Assembly (NCBI GenBank): GCA_014155875.1
Contig: JACEFZ010004117.1
Span: 1-64,000 of the forward strand
Source of the DNA: Cepaea nemoralis
Lineage: Eukaryota > Mollusca > Gastropoda > Stylommatophora > Helicidae
Length of the DNA: 64,000 nt
Reading direction: 5' to 3'
Shown here: positions 1 through 10,879 of the stretch, piece by piece
Layout of the letters: each line of letters begins with the position of its first letter
Numbering within the stretch: the first letter of the stretch is position 1
Notes under the pieces: generated by a model
Database searches by the model: none
What the model was told of the DNA's origin: nothing
Seen by the model: only the letters and a program-made list of their open reading frames with translations
Made by a program: the position numbers and the translations under genes

Positions 1-1330
1 ATTGGATATATTTCTCTGTTTGGTCGATACCTTTTCATACTTGCTTAACAAAGTTTCGTACTTTTCATAAGTTTGTTGGGGGGTATTTCGTCACTTGGAC
101 AATATTTTCCCCCTTTGGCTAACAAATTTTCCTATTTGGCCAAGGTATTTTCCATTTGGTTAACATATGTTCCTACTTTTTATAAGTTTGGGTGATATAT
201 TTCTCTACTTGATCGATACCTTTTCATACTTGCTTAACAAAGTTTCGTACTTTTCCTAAGTTTGTTGGGGGATATTTCGTTACTTGGACAATATTTTCCC
301 CGTTTGGCTAACAAATTTTCCTACTTTTCATAAGTGTGGACAAGATATATCGTTACGTGGTCAATATTTTTTTCTATTTGGCTAACAATATTTCCTATTT
401 GGCCAAGATATTTTCCATTTGGTTAACATATGTTCTTACTTTTTATAAGTTTAGGTGATATATTTCTCTGTTTGGTCGATACCTTTTCATACTTGCTTAA
501 CAAAGTTTCGTACTTTTCATAAGTTTGTTGGGGGGTATTTCGTCACTTGGACAATATTTTCCCCCTTTGGCTAACAAATTTTCCTATTTGGCCAAGGTAT
601 TTTCCATTTGGTTAACATATGTTCCTACTTTTTATAAGTTTGGGTGATATATTTCTCTACTTGATCGATACCTTTTCATACTTGCTTAACAAAGTTTCGT
701 ACTTTTCCTAAGTTTGTTGGGGGATATTTCGTTACTTGGACAATATTTTCCCCATTTGGCTAACAAATTTCCCTATTTGCCCAAGATATTTTCCATTTGG
801 TTAACATATGTTCCTACTTTTTATAAGTTTAGGTGATATATTTCTCTACTTGGTCGATACCTTTTCATACTTGCTTAACAAAGTTTCGTACTTTTCATAA
901 GTTTGGTTGGGGAATTTCGTTACTTGGTCAATCTTTTTTCTCATTTGGCTAACAAATTTTCCTATTTGGCCAAGGTATTTCCCCTTTGGTTAACATATGT
1001 TCCTACTTTTTATAAGTTTGGGTGATATATTTCTGTTTGGTCGATACATTTTCATACTTGCTTAACAACGTTTCGTACTTTTCATAAGTTTGGTTTGGGT
1101 ATTTCGTTACTTGGTCAATCTTTTTTCTCATTTGACTAACAAATTTCCCTACTTTTCATAAGTGTGGACAAGATATATCATTACGTGGTCAATCTTTTTT
1201 TTCTATTTGGCTAACAAATTTTCCTATTTGGCTAAGATATTTTCCATTTGGTTAACATATGTTCCTACTTTTTATAATTTTGGGTGATATATTTCTCTAT
1301 TTGACCAATAATTTTAATATTTTGTCTAAC
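1..1330. repeat. AT-rich satellite-like tandem array
   Basis: The block is built from a repeated module containing TTTCTCT, TTGGTCGATACC, TTGCTTAACAAAG and GTTAACATATGTTCC. Modules restart near 11, 199, 465, 650, 839, 1030 and 1287, so units are about 188 bp or about 260 bp; the longer ones carry an extra piece with AAGTGTGGACAAGATATATC. The first two-module block (about 1-453) is repeated nearly exactly from about 454, which gives a higher-order period of about 453 bp. No coding potential is visible. The array is cut by the window start, so its full length is unknown. Confidence 0.9.
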
Positions 1331-2312
1331 ATATTTTCTTATTTGACGGTTGAAGTGGTACATAGAACGTGTATTTTTGTCTGGTTGTGAAGTGTGGCAC
1401 TGAGCAGGTACAAAGATGTAAAGACACTATGGACACATAGAAAGGAAATGAAAGTGTGGCTATCTAATTTGATACGTGATAACGGCGGACATGTGACCTG
1501 TCATGTTACGTGCATTGCCTAAGGTTGAATCGGGGCAGTTTGTTGTGTTGATGCTCGGGTGTCCTTTGGTGTAACCGGATAACACTAGGACTACACGGTT
1601 ATAGAAAAGAGAGAGAGAAGGGGGTGACCATTTTACCCTTCGGATGCAGTGGTGATGATGCAGTGTATTCACTCCTATACACAGTGATCATCATACGTTA
1701 GGTTCCCTGACTCGACAACCGATAGGACACCCTTTTTCTATAGTTTCCCTCGTAACCACGTGTCTCAGATGTCCCATTACCCCTGTGACCGGATGTGACA
1801 CCATATTTGACCAGTTTTAGTGAATGAGACGTAGTTTGGTTGTAGCAATTACCCATGTGTGATAGGGTGCAACGCCATCTTTGACCAGATGTAACTATTG
1901 TCCATGTGTGTTGACTGTACCACTAGGTGCTATTGATCAATACAAAATCAGTGCTCGAGGCGATTCTGTCAGGGAAATTGCCGCTAGTAAGGACATTACT
2001 TTCTAAACTTAGCAGTCGGCATAACGTCTTGATCATTTCATCGATCACTTTAACCATCATCATGTCACTACACATACCATACCCTACAATTTAAGTGATC
2101 CTTCGACCACTTGATCAATACTTCACCAGTACTTGACCACTATTTGACTATGTCCTTACTTTCTAAACTTAGCAGTTTAATCATCACTTTTCTCACTTGA
2201 CCACTGCTTGACCACTAATTTACCACCGTTTAATCATCACCATATCCATTACAACCACTTTCCCCTAAAATTTCCTCAGTTGACTACTTGACCCCTATTT
2301 GATCACTGGTTA
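1331..2312. other. Gene-free interval with degenerate TTGACCAC motifs
   Basis: No coding region is recognised. From about 1820 to 2310 short motifs such as TTGACCAC and CTTGACCACT recur at irregular spacing, and TACTTTCTAAACTTAGCAGT occurs twice (about 1999 and 2158). This is probably an old degenerate tandem repeat that leads into the ordered array at 2313. Confidence 0.5.
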
Positions 2313-3122
2313 ACTATATCCGCTGCAATCAATATTATCGGCCATTTTTACTTTTTAAGGTTTTCATTTGTAACCCTGTGATGATAGTGTATAGGCCACT
2401 ACGACACTCTACAAAGCACTACTAGCCGCTACCCACCCCTTACCAACGAATTTCACTAAGCTATATCCGCTGCAATCAATATTATCGGCCATTTTTACTT
2501 TTTAAGGTTTTCATTTGTAACCCTGTGATGATAGTGTATAGGCCACTACGACACTCTACAAAGCACTACTAGCCGCTACCCACCCCTTACCAACGAATTT
2601 CACTAAGCTATATCCGCTGCAATCAATATTATCGGCCATTTTTACTTTTTAAGGTTTTCATTTGTAACCCTGTGATGATAGTGTATAGGCCACTACGACA
2701 CTCTACAAAGCACTACTAGCCGCTACCCACCCCTTACCAACGAATTTCACTAAGCTATATCCGCTGCAATCAATATTATCGGCCATTTTTACTTTTTAAG
2801 GTTTTCATTTGTAACCCTGTGATGATAGTGTATAGGCCACTACGACACTCTACAAAGCACTACTAGCCGCTACCCACCCCTTAATAAATTTAAGTAAGCT
2901 ATATCCGCTGCAATCAATATTATCGGCCATTTTTACTTTTTAAGGTTTTCATTTGTAACCCTGTGATGATAGTGTATAGGCCACTACGACACTCTACAAA
3001 GCACTACTAGCCGCTACCCACCCCATACCAACGAATTTCACTAAGCTATATCCGCTGCAATCAATATTATCGGCCATTTTTACTTTTTAAGGTTTTCATT
3101 CGTAACCCTGTGATGATAGTGT
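2313..3122. repeat. 147-bp tandem repeat, about 5.5 copies
   Basis: Units start with CTATATCCGCTGCAATC at 2313, 2461, 2608, 2755, 2899 and 3045. The spacings are 148, 147, 147, 144 and 146 bp. Copies are almost identical; one has a short deletion and change near 2881 (CCTTAATAAATTTAAG in place of the usual CCTTACCAACG segment), and the last copy is truncated near 3122. The very low divergence points to recent amplification or active homogenisation. The period equals nucleosomal core DNA length, which may be chance. Confidence 0.95.
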
Positions 3123-3689
3123 TTAAACCCGAACCACCTAGCGTCACCCCACTCGCCCACCCCTCTCCACCACCCCGCACCCCGTCGTTATTTATTTTTA
3201 TTTTTTATTTATTTTATTTTATTTTTTAATAATTAGTTAAAATTTTTATACTCCCACTCAATAATTATCTGCCCTTAGAAACATAAAATCTTAGAATTAT
3301 CGCCCTTAGATATGACCTAGATACCACCCCTTACCCCTTACCCAACTATATGACCGAGGAGGAGTGAAAATCAGCCGAGGTCAAGGTCAATTGCCGGAGG
3401 CTCCGGCAAAATTCGACCCGAAACGTGCATTGTATACTACTCATATATTTCTATATATTTAATCATTGTGCTTTTAATGAATAATAATGTGATAATTCAT
3501 GTTGAACATAAAGCTTTTTTCACAGAATAATCCGCACTCCAACCTTTGAGTCCTTAATATATTATTGTATTGTTACTCATGTCTTGAGTGATTTCTTGGT
3601 GAATGTTCTGTGATAGCAGTGTCTGTTTTGTTCACACAGTGAATGTTCTGAGATAACAGTATATGTTCTGCTCACACAGTTAGTTAGTC
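3123..3689. other. Gene-free interval, AT-rich tract and short direct repeats
   Basis: No gene is recognised. A T/A-rich tract occupies about 3186-3250. At about 3600-3690 a roughly 45-bp module (GTGAATGTTCTG...ACAGT...TTCACACAG) occurs twice, and related pieces return at about 4228-4330 beyond the inserted repeats. This suggests the intervening 3690-4070 sequence was inserted into an older tandem repeat. Confidence 0.45.
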
Positions 3690-3925
3690 AGTTAGTCAAG
3701 GTTCCAACTTAACGGCAACGGGTCGTCCCCATTATGCTCCATTCCTGTGCCAGTGAATATCACACAAAATGCTCCCCACTGTCCAATGTGAAAAGTGGAA
3801 TACACAGGAGTCTCGGCAATCCAACAGCCCGCACAGGTACACTGTGCATAATGCCGACGCCAGAATGCCAACACAAAATCCATCCACGAACACCACAGTT
3901 CATCGTCGATGGACTCGTCAGTCAC
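3690..3925. repeat. Interspersed repeat Y, copy 1
   Basis: This segment is closely similar to 10905-11130, starting at GTTCCAACTT and running through CAACGGGTCGTCCCCATTATG, the AAAGTGGA region and CACTGTGCATAATGCCG. A third, corrupted copy starts at about 13900. I do not recognise the family. Antisense reading frames are open but show no domain I can name. It abuts a SINE2 fragment directly. Confidence 0.7.
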
Positions 3926-4070
3926 CAGAAAGACCTCATTGAACCGGGTTTTCTTACATGGCTCGGTCTTTTACTGCAAGGCGACCCGCCGAAAGTGTCG
4001 CATAAAGCACGAACTCCGCAGCTTCAGCACCGACTCCCAGGAGTCTCCTGGAAAATGCACTCGTGAACCG
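3926..4070 (-). mobile_element. SINE2 (tRNA-headed), 5'-truncated copy
   Basis: Reads as the reverse complement of the body and tail of the family at 63620-63867: CCGGGTTTT, ATGGCTCGGTC, CATAAAGCACGAACTCCG and CTCGTGAACCGAA line up in order. The tRNA-like head is missing, as expected of a 5'-truncated retroposed copy. Confidence 0.7.
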
Positions 4071-4680
4071 AAAAGGCAAATCAGTCAATTCAACAATAGC
4101 CGGTAGCCATTGTTCCGAACATGCAGGTCACTGTACATGACAGATGTAAAAGCATTCCACGCGAATTTCACAGCTCACAGTGTCGCTCACGAACTCACTC
4201 AGTTGCAGGGCGACGGAACCTCACGCAATGAATGTTCTGTGATAACATTTGTTTGTTCTGTTCACAAATTGGATATCTTTTGCTACAGTGTATGTTCAGT
4301 TCACACATTATATGTTCAGTGCATTCCTAACATGAGTATAGACTGCTGGAGACCCCAAGAGGGCGGAAAAACTCACACTAGTCCATTTACATTATAGAGG
4401 ATGCAATATTCTTTATGGTTAGTGGTAAACTTCCGTGGTCTCCACGCCTTCCAAAGGAGCCTATCTTTCTAAAATTCGTGTAGGAAACTTGCTATATCTA
4501 TAGATGTCCTCACGTGGGGGTAAACGATCCAATTTCCAGACTTCCTGAAGAAGGCTACACAGGATATGAACCCATCCCAACCGGGATACCCAGATCAATA
4601 CCCTAGTGTAAATATTTTACACCTCACATATGGGTTGAAACTTGATGGACAATAAGTATGAATAGAGCATGCTGGAAAGG
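4071..4680. other. Gene-free interval
   Basis: No recognisable gene. Contains short TTCTGT/TTCACA repeats at about 4228-4330 and otherwise unique-looking sequence. A piece near 4085-4135 (ATAGCCGGTAGCCATTG..., then CCGAACATGCAG) resembles 11268-11300, so part of repeat Y probably continues here. Confidence 0.35.
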
Positions 4681-5045
4681 AAGTAAAGAGCGAAGAATTT
4701 ATTCAGATGGAAATAATTAGAGAAGAGAAAAAAAAGGTACGGAGTTTGAGAAAAAGGGAGCAACTGAAAGAGTACGAAAAGGTAATATAACAGGGTGAGT
4801 AGAGAGTAAAGAAGCTATTGGAGGATATGGAAACATGTAAGAGAATAGGAAGAAATTAGTAGCGAGCGTGACAAGATGTTGGAGTGAAAGGGAGAGATTA
4901 CAGATTAAACAAAGAGAAAAGACAGGTGGAGCTAGAGATATCAGGACTCGAGTAAAAGGAGAAATTAAATACCAGGGAAAGAGAGAGAAAGGGGGAAGGG
5001 GTGTAGTGGACAGCGGATGATTATAGAACACATGAGAGAAAGAGG

Positions 5046-5084
<39 letters not shown>

Positions 5085-5180
5085 ACGGAAAGTGAATGAT
5101 GGAGAGAAGGATATGAATGAACTGGTAACACGAAAATAACTAAGCGGGAAATTTGAAAACAAACATAACAAACGCACTAT
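4681..5180. repeat. Purine-rich tract with (AG)n microsatellite
   Basis: The plus strand is strongly G/A-biased, with an uninterrupted AG run at about 5048-5081. The antisense open frames here encode only S/L/F-rich low-complexity peptides, as expected of pyrimidine-rich sequence, and I do not treat them as genes. Confidence 0.7.
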
Positions 5181-5770
5181 ACAAATAGCCTAGCAGATCT
5201 AGCAAGAACAACAAGACAGAATGGAAACAGGGAGACACTACCAGGTGAAGAATACAGAAAACTAGTAAAGATGGAATACAAGTAACTGCGGAACAGTCCT
5301 AACAGAGTTAGATTAAATGCGGTATCGATTGGTGGCAACAGGCCGAAATAGTCACATATGGTAGACAGTTTAATGTAATCAGATAATGAAATGCTACAAT
5401 GAATGCTGATGCCAACAGGCCTACAACACTTCTGTCTCTTACTTTGGGTGTTCATTGTCAGCTTGTTATTATTATATTAATGGTTAATGATTAATGTATC
5501 ATATTAATGATTTTGATGTTATCTTCCAACTTGTATACATCGCCGCCTACCTATTGCTTGGCTGAGTTCGACGTTTCCCAACAATGTACTTTCAATCAGA
5601 TTGTCATGTCTTCAGAATACATGACTTGTCTCTGTTTTATTTATAAGTTCTTATATATTCACAAGTTCTCATTTTCATTTTCAGCTTGGATAAAACTGGT
5701 TTATTTTTTTTCCAATAAATGATCTTTACTTTTGTTTACCACAGTTCTAGAGACTCAGTTCTATATTCTA
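5181..5770. other. Gene-free interval
   Basis: I see nothing supportable here. Short open frames on both strands have no recognisable domain. Confidence 0.4.
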
Positions 5771-5774
5771 ATGT

Positions 5775-5947
5775 CTTCTTTTTCTTCTTGTCCTTTTGCC
5801 GCTGCTAATGCTTCTTCTTCTTCTCCTTCTTCTGCCGCTGCTAATGCTCCTTCTTCTTCTTCTTATCCTGCTACTGCCACTGCTTCTTCTTCTTCTTCTT
5901 CTTCTTCTTCCTCTTTTTCTTCTTCTTCTTCTCCCCTTCCTTCTTCT
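5775..5947. repeat. (TTC)n-type imperfect trinucleotide repeat
   Basis: Dominated by CTT/TTC triplets interrupted by GCCGCTGCTAATG-type segments at about 5800 and 5833. It is open in several frames on both strands, giving poly-S, poly-L and poly-R peptides; this is a property of the repeat and not evidence of a gene. Confidence 0.85.
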
Positions 5948-5984
5948 AGTAAATATAAAAATCTCCATATCCAAGAGGGTTCCA

Positions 5985-6060
5985 ACTCACGACCACCATG
6001 ACGGCTGGCGAGCAATCTACTCACTACACCACCGCGACTCCCAGTTGGTCGTTGACTCGT
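5985..6060 (-). mobile_element. Possible tRNA-like SINE head
   Basis: On the minus strand the segment reads GTGGTGTAGTGAGTAGATTG, a plausible A box, followed about 25 bases later by a degenerate B box (GTGAGTTGGAACC). The layout fits a decayed tRNA-derived SINE head, but no body could be matched to another copy, so this is tentative. Confidence 0.35.
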
Positions 6061-6319
6061 GCTTAACCACTCGAAAGGACCTAACGTGATCGATTGCCCA
6101 CTCCTCTGACAGCTTTAATAAAACCTAGGAGCCCAAGAGGCGAAAAAGCTAATTAGAAATGACCTATGCCATTAACTCTCTCGGCGAGAAAGTTGCTGTT
6201 GAATTGAGTTTCGTTAGCACAACATTGATTTAACAATATTGTCCAAGATTGTGTACACGGGGAGCCGACGGTCAGTTAGTAGCAACATATAAGCAGGTTT
6301 TATTACTCTGTAAATCAAA

Positions 6320-6351
6320 CTTTTTCTCGTTTCAATTGAAACGAGAAAAAG
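6320..6351. repeat. Perfect 32-bp palindrome at a LINE junction
   Basis: The 16 bases at 6320-6335 are the exact reverse complement of 6336-6351, with no spacer. The right arm (from TTGAAACGAG) is the start of the RTE-like LINE fragment that follows, and the same bases occur at about 61889-61904 in the second copy. The left arm is therefore an inverted duplicate of the LINE's truncation point. Confidence 0.9.
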
Positions 6352-6782
6352 AGTGTTGAGGGGTACATAGAGCCTGTTCTTTTGTATGGATGTGAAACTT
6401 GGACAATGTGCAGTCAAGCTGAAAAACATTTGATGGCTACAGAAATGTGGTGTCTGAGGAAAATGCAAAGAGTACCATGGACAGATAGAAAAACCAATGA
6501 CCAAGTACTACAGGAGACAAATGAAAATCGTAGACTGATTAGAGAAATTAGACGAAGACAGTCAAAATTTTTGGACATGTTATGAGAAGAAATGGATTGG
6601 AGAACTTATTGACAACTGGCAAGATCGAGGGGAACAGACCAAGAGGAAGACCGGGAGGAAAATACCTGGATGGCTTGGCCACGTGGCATGGACGAGACAG
6701 GAACACTGAGCTGATCCACGACTCTGGTGATCGAGTGAAATGGCGAGTCATGACCGCCCACGCTTTCCGGCATGGCACATAA
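6337..6782 (+). pseudogene. RTE-like LINE ORF2 C-terminal fragment
   Basis: A 3' fragment of the same LINE family as 60690-62325. The readable peptide has YGCETWTM, then MWCLRKMQRVPWTDRKTND and, after a frame change, LENLLTTGKIEGNRPRGRPG. This is the post-RT C-terminal region of RTE/BovB-type LINEs. At least one frameshift (near 6575) interrupts it. It ends at CATGGCACATAA followed by ATTGATTGATTGATAA, a short tandem tail typical of RTE elements. It is a dead 5'-truncated insertion. Confidence 0.8.
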
Positions 6783-7109
6783 TTGATTGATTGATAAACT
6801 TGACATATTAGAATTAAATCGTATAATTAATAAATATGTCCCGAAGCATGAAGCAGCAATGGGTCTCTGATATGATCGGGCTAGCGTATTTAGTAGGTCT
6901 GAATGCACGGAGGAATAGGCAGCCATTCTTTCTCTCACTTAGCGAGACGACGACCTTAGACGGCAAACACTCGTCCTACGGCGCTCATTAAATTATTAGC
7001 TCAGCTCCCAATCAGTTCCACTAAGGCGTCCGCTTACAGTTAAGTACGAGTATCACAGCCTAGGATTCTGAGATAAGTAAGAAACCATTGTTTTGTCAAC
7101 TTTTTATTT
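6783..7109. other. Gene-free interval
   Basis: No gene or repeat recognised beyond the LINE tail at its left edge. Confidence 0.35.
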
Positions 7110-7318
7110 TTCTTCATTGTTCTCATATTTTCATCTGTTCATTCTTCTCATCCCGTTCATATGCCTTAATGTAATCACTGGTGTGTCTTCTCCGTGATGA
7201 TATGTTGTATTTTGTGTATATATTTGTTTGCTGATGAAGGCTAGTCGCCGCAACTTCCTGTATTTTCCATATTTGTGTTCTGTAAAGCTGTATTACTTTG
7301 GGTTATTTTACACTGCTT
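7110..7318 (+). repeat. Interspersed repeat Z with hammerhead-like core, copy 1
   Basis: Matches 22835-23030 over about 200 bp: CATTCTTCTCATCCCGTTC, GCCTTAATGTA, TCTTCTCCGTGAT, TTTGCTGATGAAGGCTAGTC, TTCTGTAAAGCTG and ATTACTTTG in the same order. The central CTGATGA plus GGC-loop-GCC hairpin (about 7230-7250) resembles a hammerhead ribozyme core, but the expected GAAA reads GCAA here. Possibly the remnant of a ribozyme-bearing retroelement such as a Penelope-like element; that assignment is inference. Confidence 0.6.
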
Positions 7319-7439
7319 AGAGCTAGAATAACCTATGTTAATTGTTTTCCTTGATCTAATAACTGACCAATTAATTCGCAGGTATTGATCGCACTTATAT
7401 ACGATATGAAAAAGAAGTAGCATTTACAGAGCCTACGAT

Positions 7440-7488
7440 GAGTTGAGTTGAGTTGGGTTGGGTTGAGTTGAGTTGAGTTGAGTTGAGT
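7440..7488. repeat. (GAGTT)n pentanucleotide microsatellite
   Basis: About ten tandem units of GAGTT with two GGGTT variants. Confidence 0.95.
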
Positions 7489-7649
7489 CAAGAACTGACA
7501 TCACAGCACTCGGGACATTCCCATAGTGCTCCGTCCTCATCTGTAACAGCCAGCGAAGAGTCCCAACATTAATGGTATCAGGTAGCCACGATGGTTTGAA
7601 GGAATAATTGTACGTTCGCGAGATAGACCTGAAAATGCGAACTGTTTGA

Positions 7650-7745
7650 TGTCTAGTTGGTCATGAGTTGAAATACAATTGTCCCTTCGGCGAGACACTG
7701 CCCTTATTTTGACTGACAGGTTCGAACCCTGATGTAATCATGGCT
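7650..7745 (+). mobile_element. SINE5 head, degraded copy
   Basis: GTCTAGTTGGTCATGAGTTG, CTTCGGCGAGACACTG and a B-box-like CAGGTTCGAACCC line up with 36517-36600 and with the reverse complement of about 35650-35735. The tail of the family is not obvious here. Confidence 0.6.
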
Positions 7746-8696
7746 TTTGACTTTGTCTAGTCCTCTGATTCCTCTTGGCTATTTTTTAAATGAGCGCCTC
7801 TCGAAGATTGTGAATTGAGTCCTCCTTCCCTTAGCTACCTCATGAAAGGAACATATTTGATCATCCAATACGATCCTTCTAAGACATCACTAGTTCGGTA
7901 ATCTTCTGATGAATTCCATTTGTTTACAGATTCCCATACCTCAGTCGGCAGCATTGGATTCGTGTTGTCTACATGGAGTCATTTATTTTCTGTTTCGTTT
8001 ACCATCTCTCACCCCATTTTTTATTTCCATTTGAAAATGAAGGAATTGATATCAATAAGGCTGTCACCTCCAGTAGTTTGTCCTAAACAAACAGCTTTAT
8101 TGTGGGCCAAACTTAAGGGATAAATCATATGCTCCTGATGAAATGAATATTTAGCGCGAGAACAATCTTTACACACATATGCGTTCGCACGCGCGCGCGC
8201 ACACACTCACACATATACACACTCACACCGGTAGTTCTTAATGGTGATTTGTTTGTTACGCATACACAGTAAGACAATGAGTAGTGCAAGTGTGAAGAAA
8301 CTGGAGCGAGTAGAGATGTGTTTGAGAAGGATGTTGAGACGAAAGCAACCACAGAGATGTTGGTGACTGCAGGTGTTACTTGATGCCTCATCAAACTTTA
8401 AAATGATATGGACAAGATAACGGAAATTTATCGCGCATATAAACAGAAGATGGGTCATTGAGACATAGCCAGGTGTTTAAAACCACTGGACAAACGATCC
8501 AAAGGAAAACAGAAAGATGTATAGCTTAAACACTTGGGCAACAAATATGTAAACAAACAACAACTTCCGCATTGACTTGGATAGGCCTTAGGTTCATACC
8601 AGAATGCGATCAGCGTTGCCAGTAGTGGGTTGTGCTCAATATTTAAATCTCAAATCCCGAAACAACCAAATAAATCAACATCAACTTCATTAGAAT
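7746..8696. other. Gene-free interval with CA/CG microsatellite
   Basis: No coding gene is supported. An alternating purine-pyrimidine tract (GCGCGCGCGCACACAC type) lies at about 8185-8225. The short open frames around it are partly products of this tract. Confidence 0.4.
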
Positions 8697-8936
8697 GGAG
8701 AGGTCACCGTGGTGCAGTGGTTAAGCCATCTGTGTTGTACTCAGAAAGTTGTGGGTTCGATCTTGAACTCCGCCATTCGGTCCGGGAGTGCAATTATTTT
8801 CAAGATACCCTGAGGGTAGTCATCGAAGTACGGAGTTTGAGCTCTGAGCGTGTTTTCAGCAGGCGGTTAGCTGCTGTGTGGAGAAAGACTGAGCTATACA
8901 GTATAAAACTCGATACAATAAAGTCGGCCCTCTTAC
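8697..8936 (+). mobile_element. SINE2 (tRNA-headed)
   Basis: A full-length-looking copy. It has an A box (GTGGTGCAGTGGTTAAGC) near 8710, a B box (GTGGGTTCGATC) near 8750, then a body with CGGAGTTTG and GAAAGACTGAGC, and a tail ending ACAATAAAGTCG. The same order, reverse-complemented, is seen at 63620-63867. The head identifies it as a Pol III SINE. It encodes no protein and would depend on a LINE in trans. Confidence 0.8.
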
Positions 8937-9114
8937 CTTTGTAACGCTTGTTTTCCCAGCTTCATCATGGCGAAAAGAATGAAGGGTCATGATCATTAAT
9001 GTCAACACCTAATCTGGCACATGAACAAGCAGCCACCAACAATCTCTTGATTTCCTTCTATCCTATAACAACCGGTCCTCTTTTGGTAGACCAGTATATT
9101 CCACAAAGCTAACC

Positions 9115-9350
9115 CGCGTTTCCATCCTGTTTCAGGATATTGCGGTCAACACCAGCATCTTTCAGCTGTATGTTGATTCCTAGGCTAGATTACGCTCATC
9201 AGCACGCCACGACTTTCTGAGCGACCGGCTCCATACTCTCATAAGTCACTTTTGCGATTCGAACCACTGCTAATTCTCTTCGCGTCACGTGACGAGAGCA
9301 TTCGGGGTTAGCGGAGAAAGCTGCCAACCCCTCGGCCACGGAGCCGGATA
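9115..9350 (-). mobile_element. SINE1 (tRNA-headed), minus copy
   Basis: The reverse complement begins CCGGCTCCGTGGCCGAGGGG (A box), has a B box GTGGTTCGAATCGC near 9255-9270, and a body with TCAGAAAGTCGTGGC, ATCAACATACAGCTGAAAG and a terminal TTGACCGCAATATCCTG. This is the only minus-strand member of the family I found in the window. Confidence 0.85.
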
Positions 9351-10700
9351 CAAAGCTAATAACAATTCATTAATATTACTGAGTCGTGTAGTATTGATTT
9401 CTGCATTTACCCCGTGCCTTTATAATGCATATATTATATGCATTTATATTTGTTTTTAATACGTTTATATCGTTGTTGTTTTCAGTTAGCCTCGAATGAT
9501 GTGTGGATGAAATAATGTATGAAAGAGAATGATAGAAGGGTAAAATATTAGACGGACCTGCGTGCCCAATTCTTAACCCTTTGACAATACAGTTTGTTTG
9601 TTCGTTTGTTCGTTCTATTCCCTACACCCTACCGCATGTCTCTTGTACCCCACTAGTGCAGCTCGCAAACCATAGGCATACAGTGCACACAGCACTTCAC
9701 TTTTACTCGCCTTCCGTGGGGCCACGTCAATCACCTACTCAAATTGATGGTCTGTTTCCAACATCCCGGGGCTGTAGACGTTAATTTTCTCTTCGTATAT
9801 TTGAAGAGTGCTAATTTGTCCATCTTCCTGTCGTGCCGTGGAAGCTTTCGTTTCACGAACATTCGGCACCAGCTAATCCTCAATGGCGCCATGCTTGACA
9901 GGTGGGGGAGAGGGGGGGGGGGGGAGGTGTCGTGTGTCATGGATTACCGATGCGGTGGTTAGGGTTCGACCCCTATTTGCTGTGAGATGTGTTTTCCGTA
10001 GATTCTGAGAATCTATGTAACGATCATTGATTAGCACAATACTTCTCAATCACAGCAAATCCGGTACGATTCCCGTTGTGGACTATATGAGTATTTGCAC
10101 AATAAAAACAACAAATGCATAACTCCCTCTCTCCTATGCTTCGGCAGTGGATTAGGAGTCTAGCATTCTCAGATAAGGTCGAACTACTAGCACGACCCGT
10201 GTGCAGATTCTGCACGTTAAAACCTCTCGACAGTTGGAAATCGGAGAAGAGCACACCGAACATGCACATTCCCAACAAATGATATTCATGTGAGCGAAAT
10301 AAAGAGCGGCATTAGTAGACAATAAAACAATTGAAAGCTACAGCAGCCACACCGGGATTTGAACCTTATCTAAACGTCTTAATCTCCTCTAATCTCTACT
10401 ACTTTTTTCTACCCCTATGTGCGCCAATCGACACCTTTTAGTGTATTACTCATACTGCTTCGTTCACATGTGCTATACTAGCAATGCTCACACGCCATAC
10501 AATCATTCTCTAGTCTAAACGACTTTCTTCTACTCGTATGTGAGCTACCCAATGCCATTGGATGCATATCTCATACAGCATCTATCACAAGAGCAATACT
10601 GGCCAGGTTTACACGCCATACACTCATTCATTGACACTTGAGAGTTTCCCTGCTCCAGCAGCAGCAGACACTGCTGTGGCTCTTTCACATAAAGATTACA
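9351..10700. other. Gene-free interval
   Basis: No gene recognised. A pure G run lies at about 9910-9925. A B-box-like GGGTTCGACCCC occurs near 9962-9973 without a convincing repeat body. The remaining short open frames have no recognisable domain. Confidence 0.35.
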
Positions 10701-10850
10701 CACACTTTGGGAGCAGCGCTAGAGCGGTGGCCACCATGCTTGCCTGCCGACTCGATAGTCATGTGTTCAAAACCCATTAGAAGTGAATTTTTAAAATTGA
10801 TCAGGGGTTTAGGTTGACCGAGCCTAAAATAAAAAAACAAAAAACAGTCC
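10700..10850 (+). mobile_element. SINE4 head (tRNA-headed), plus copy
   Basis: GCTAGAGCGGTGGCCACC followed by TAGTCATGTGTTCAAAACCC matches the reverse complement of 23875-23955, whose B box reads GGATTCGATCC. The body resembles the other copy only weakly. Confidence 0.55.
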
Positions 10851-10879
10851 GTATCAGGAACCGGCTATTCGCATGTGAA

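Noticed and set aside
3692..3925. 77-codon minus frame as a transposase fragment
   Set aside because: It recurs with repeat Y, but I could not match any transposase motif, so no function is assigned.
8705..8770. Stand-alone tRNA gene
   Set aside because: A and B boxes are present, but the acceptor stem does not close and the head continues into a SINE body found elsewhere in the window.
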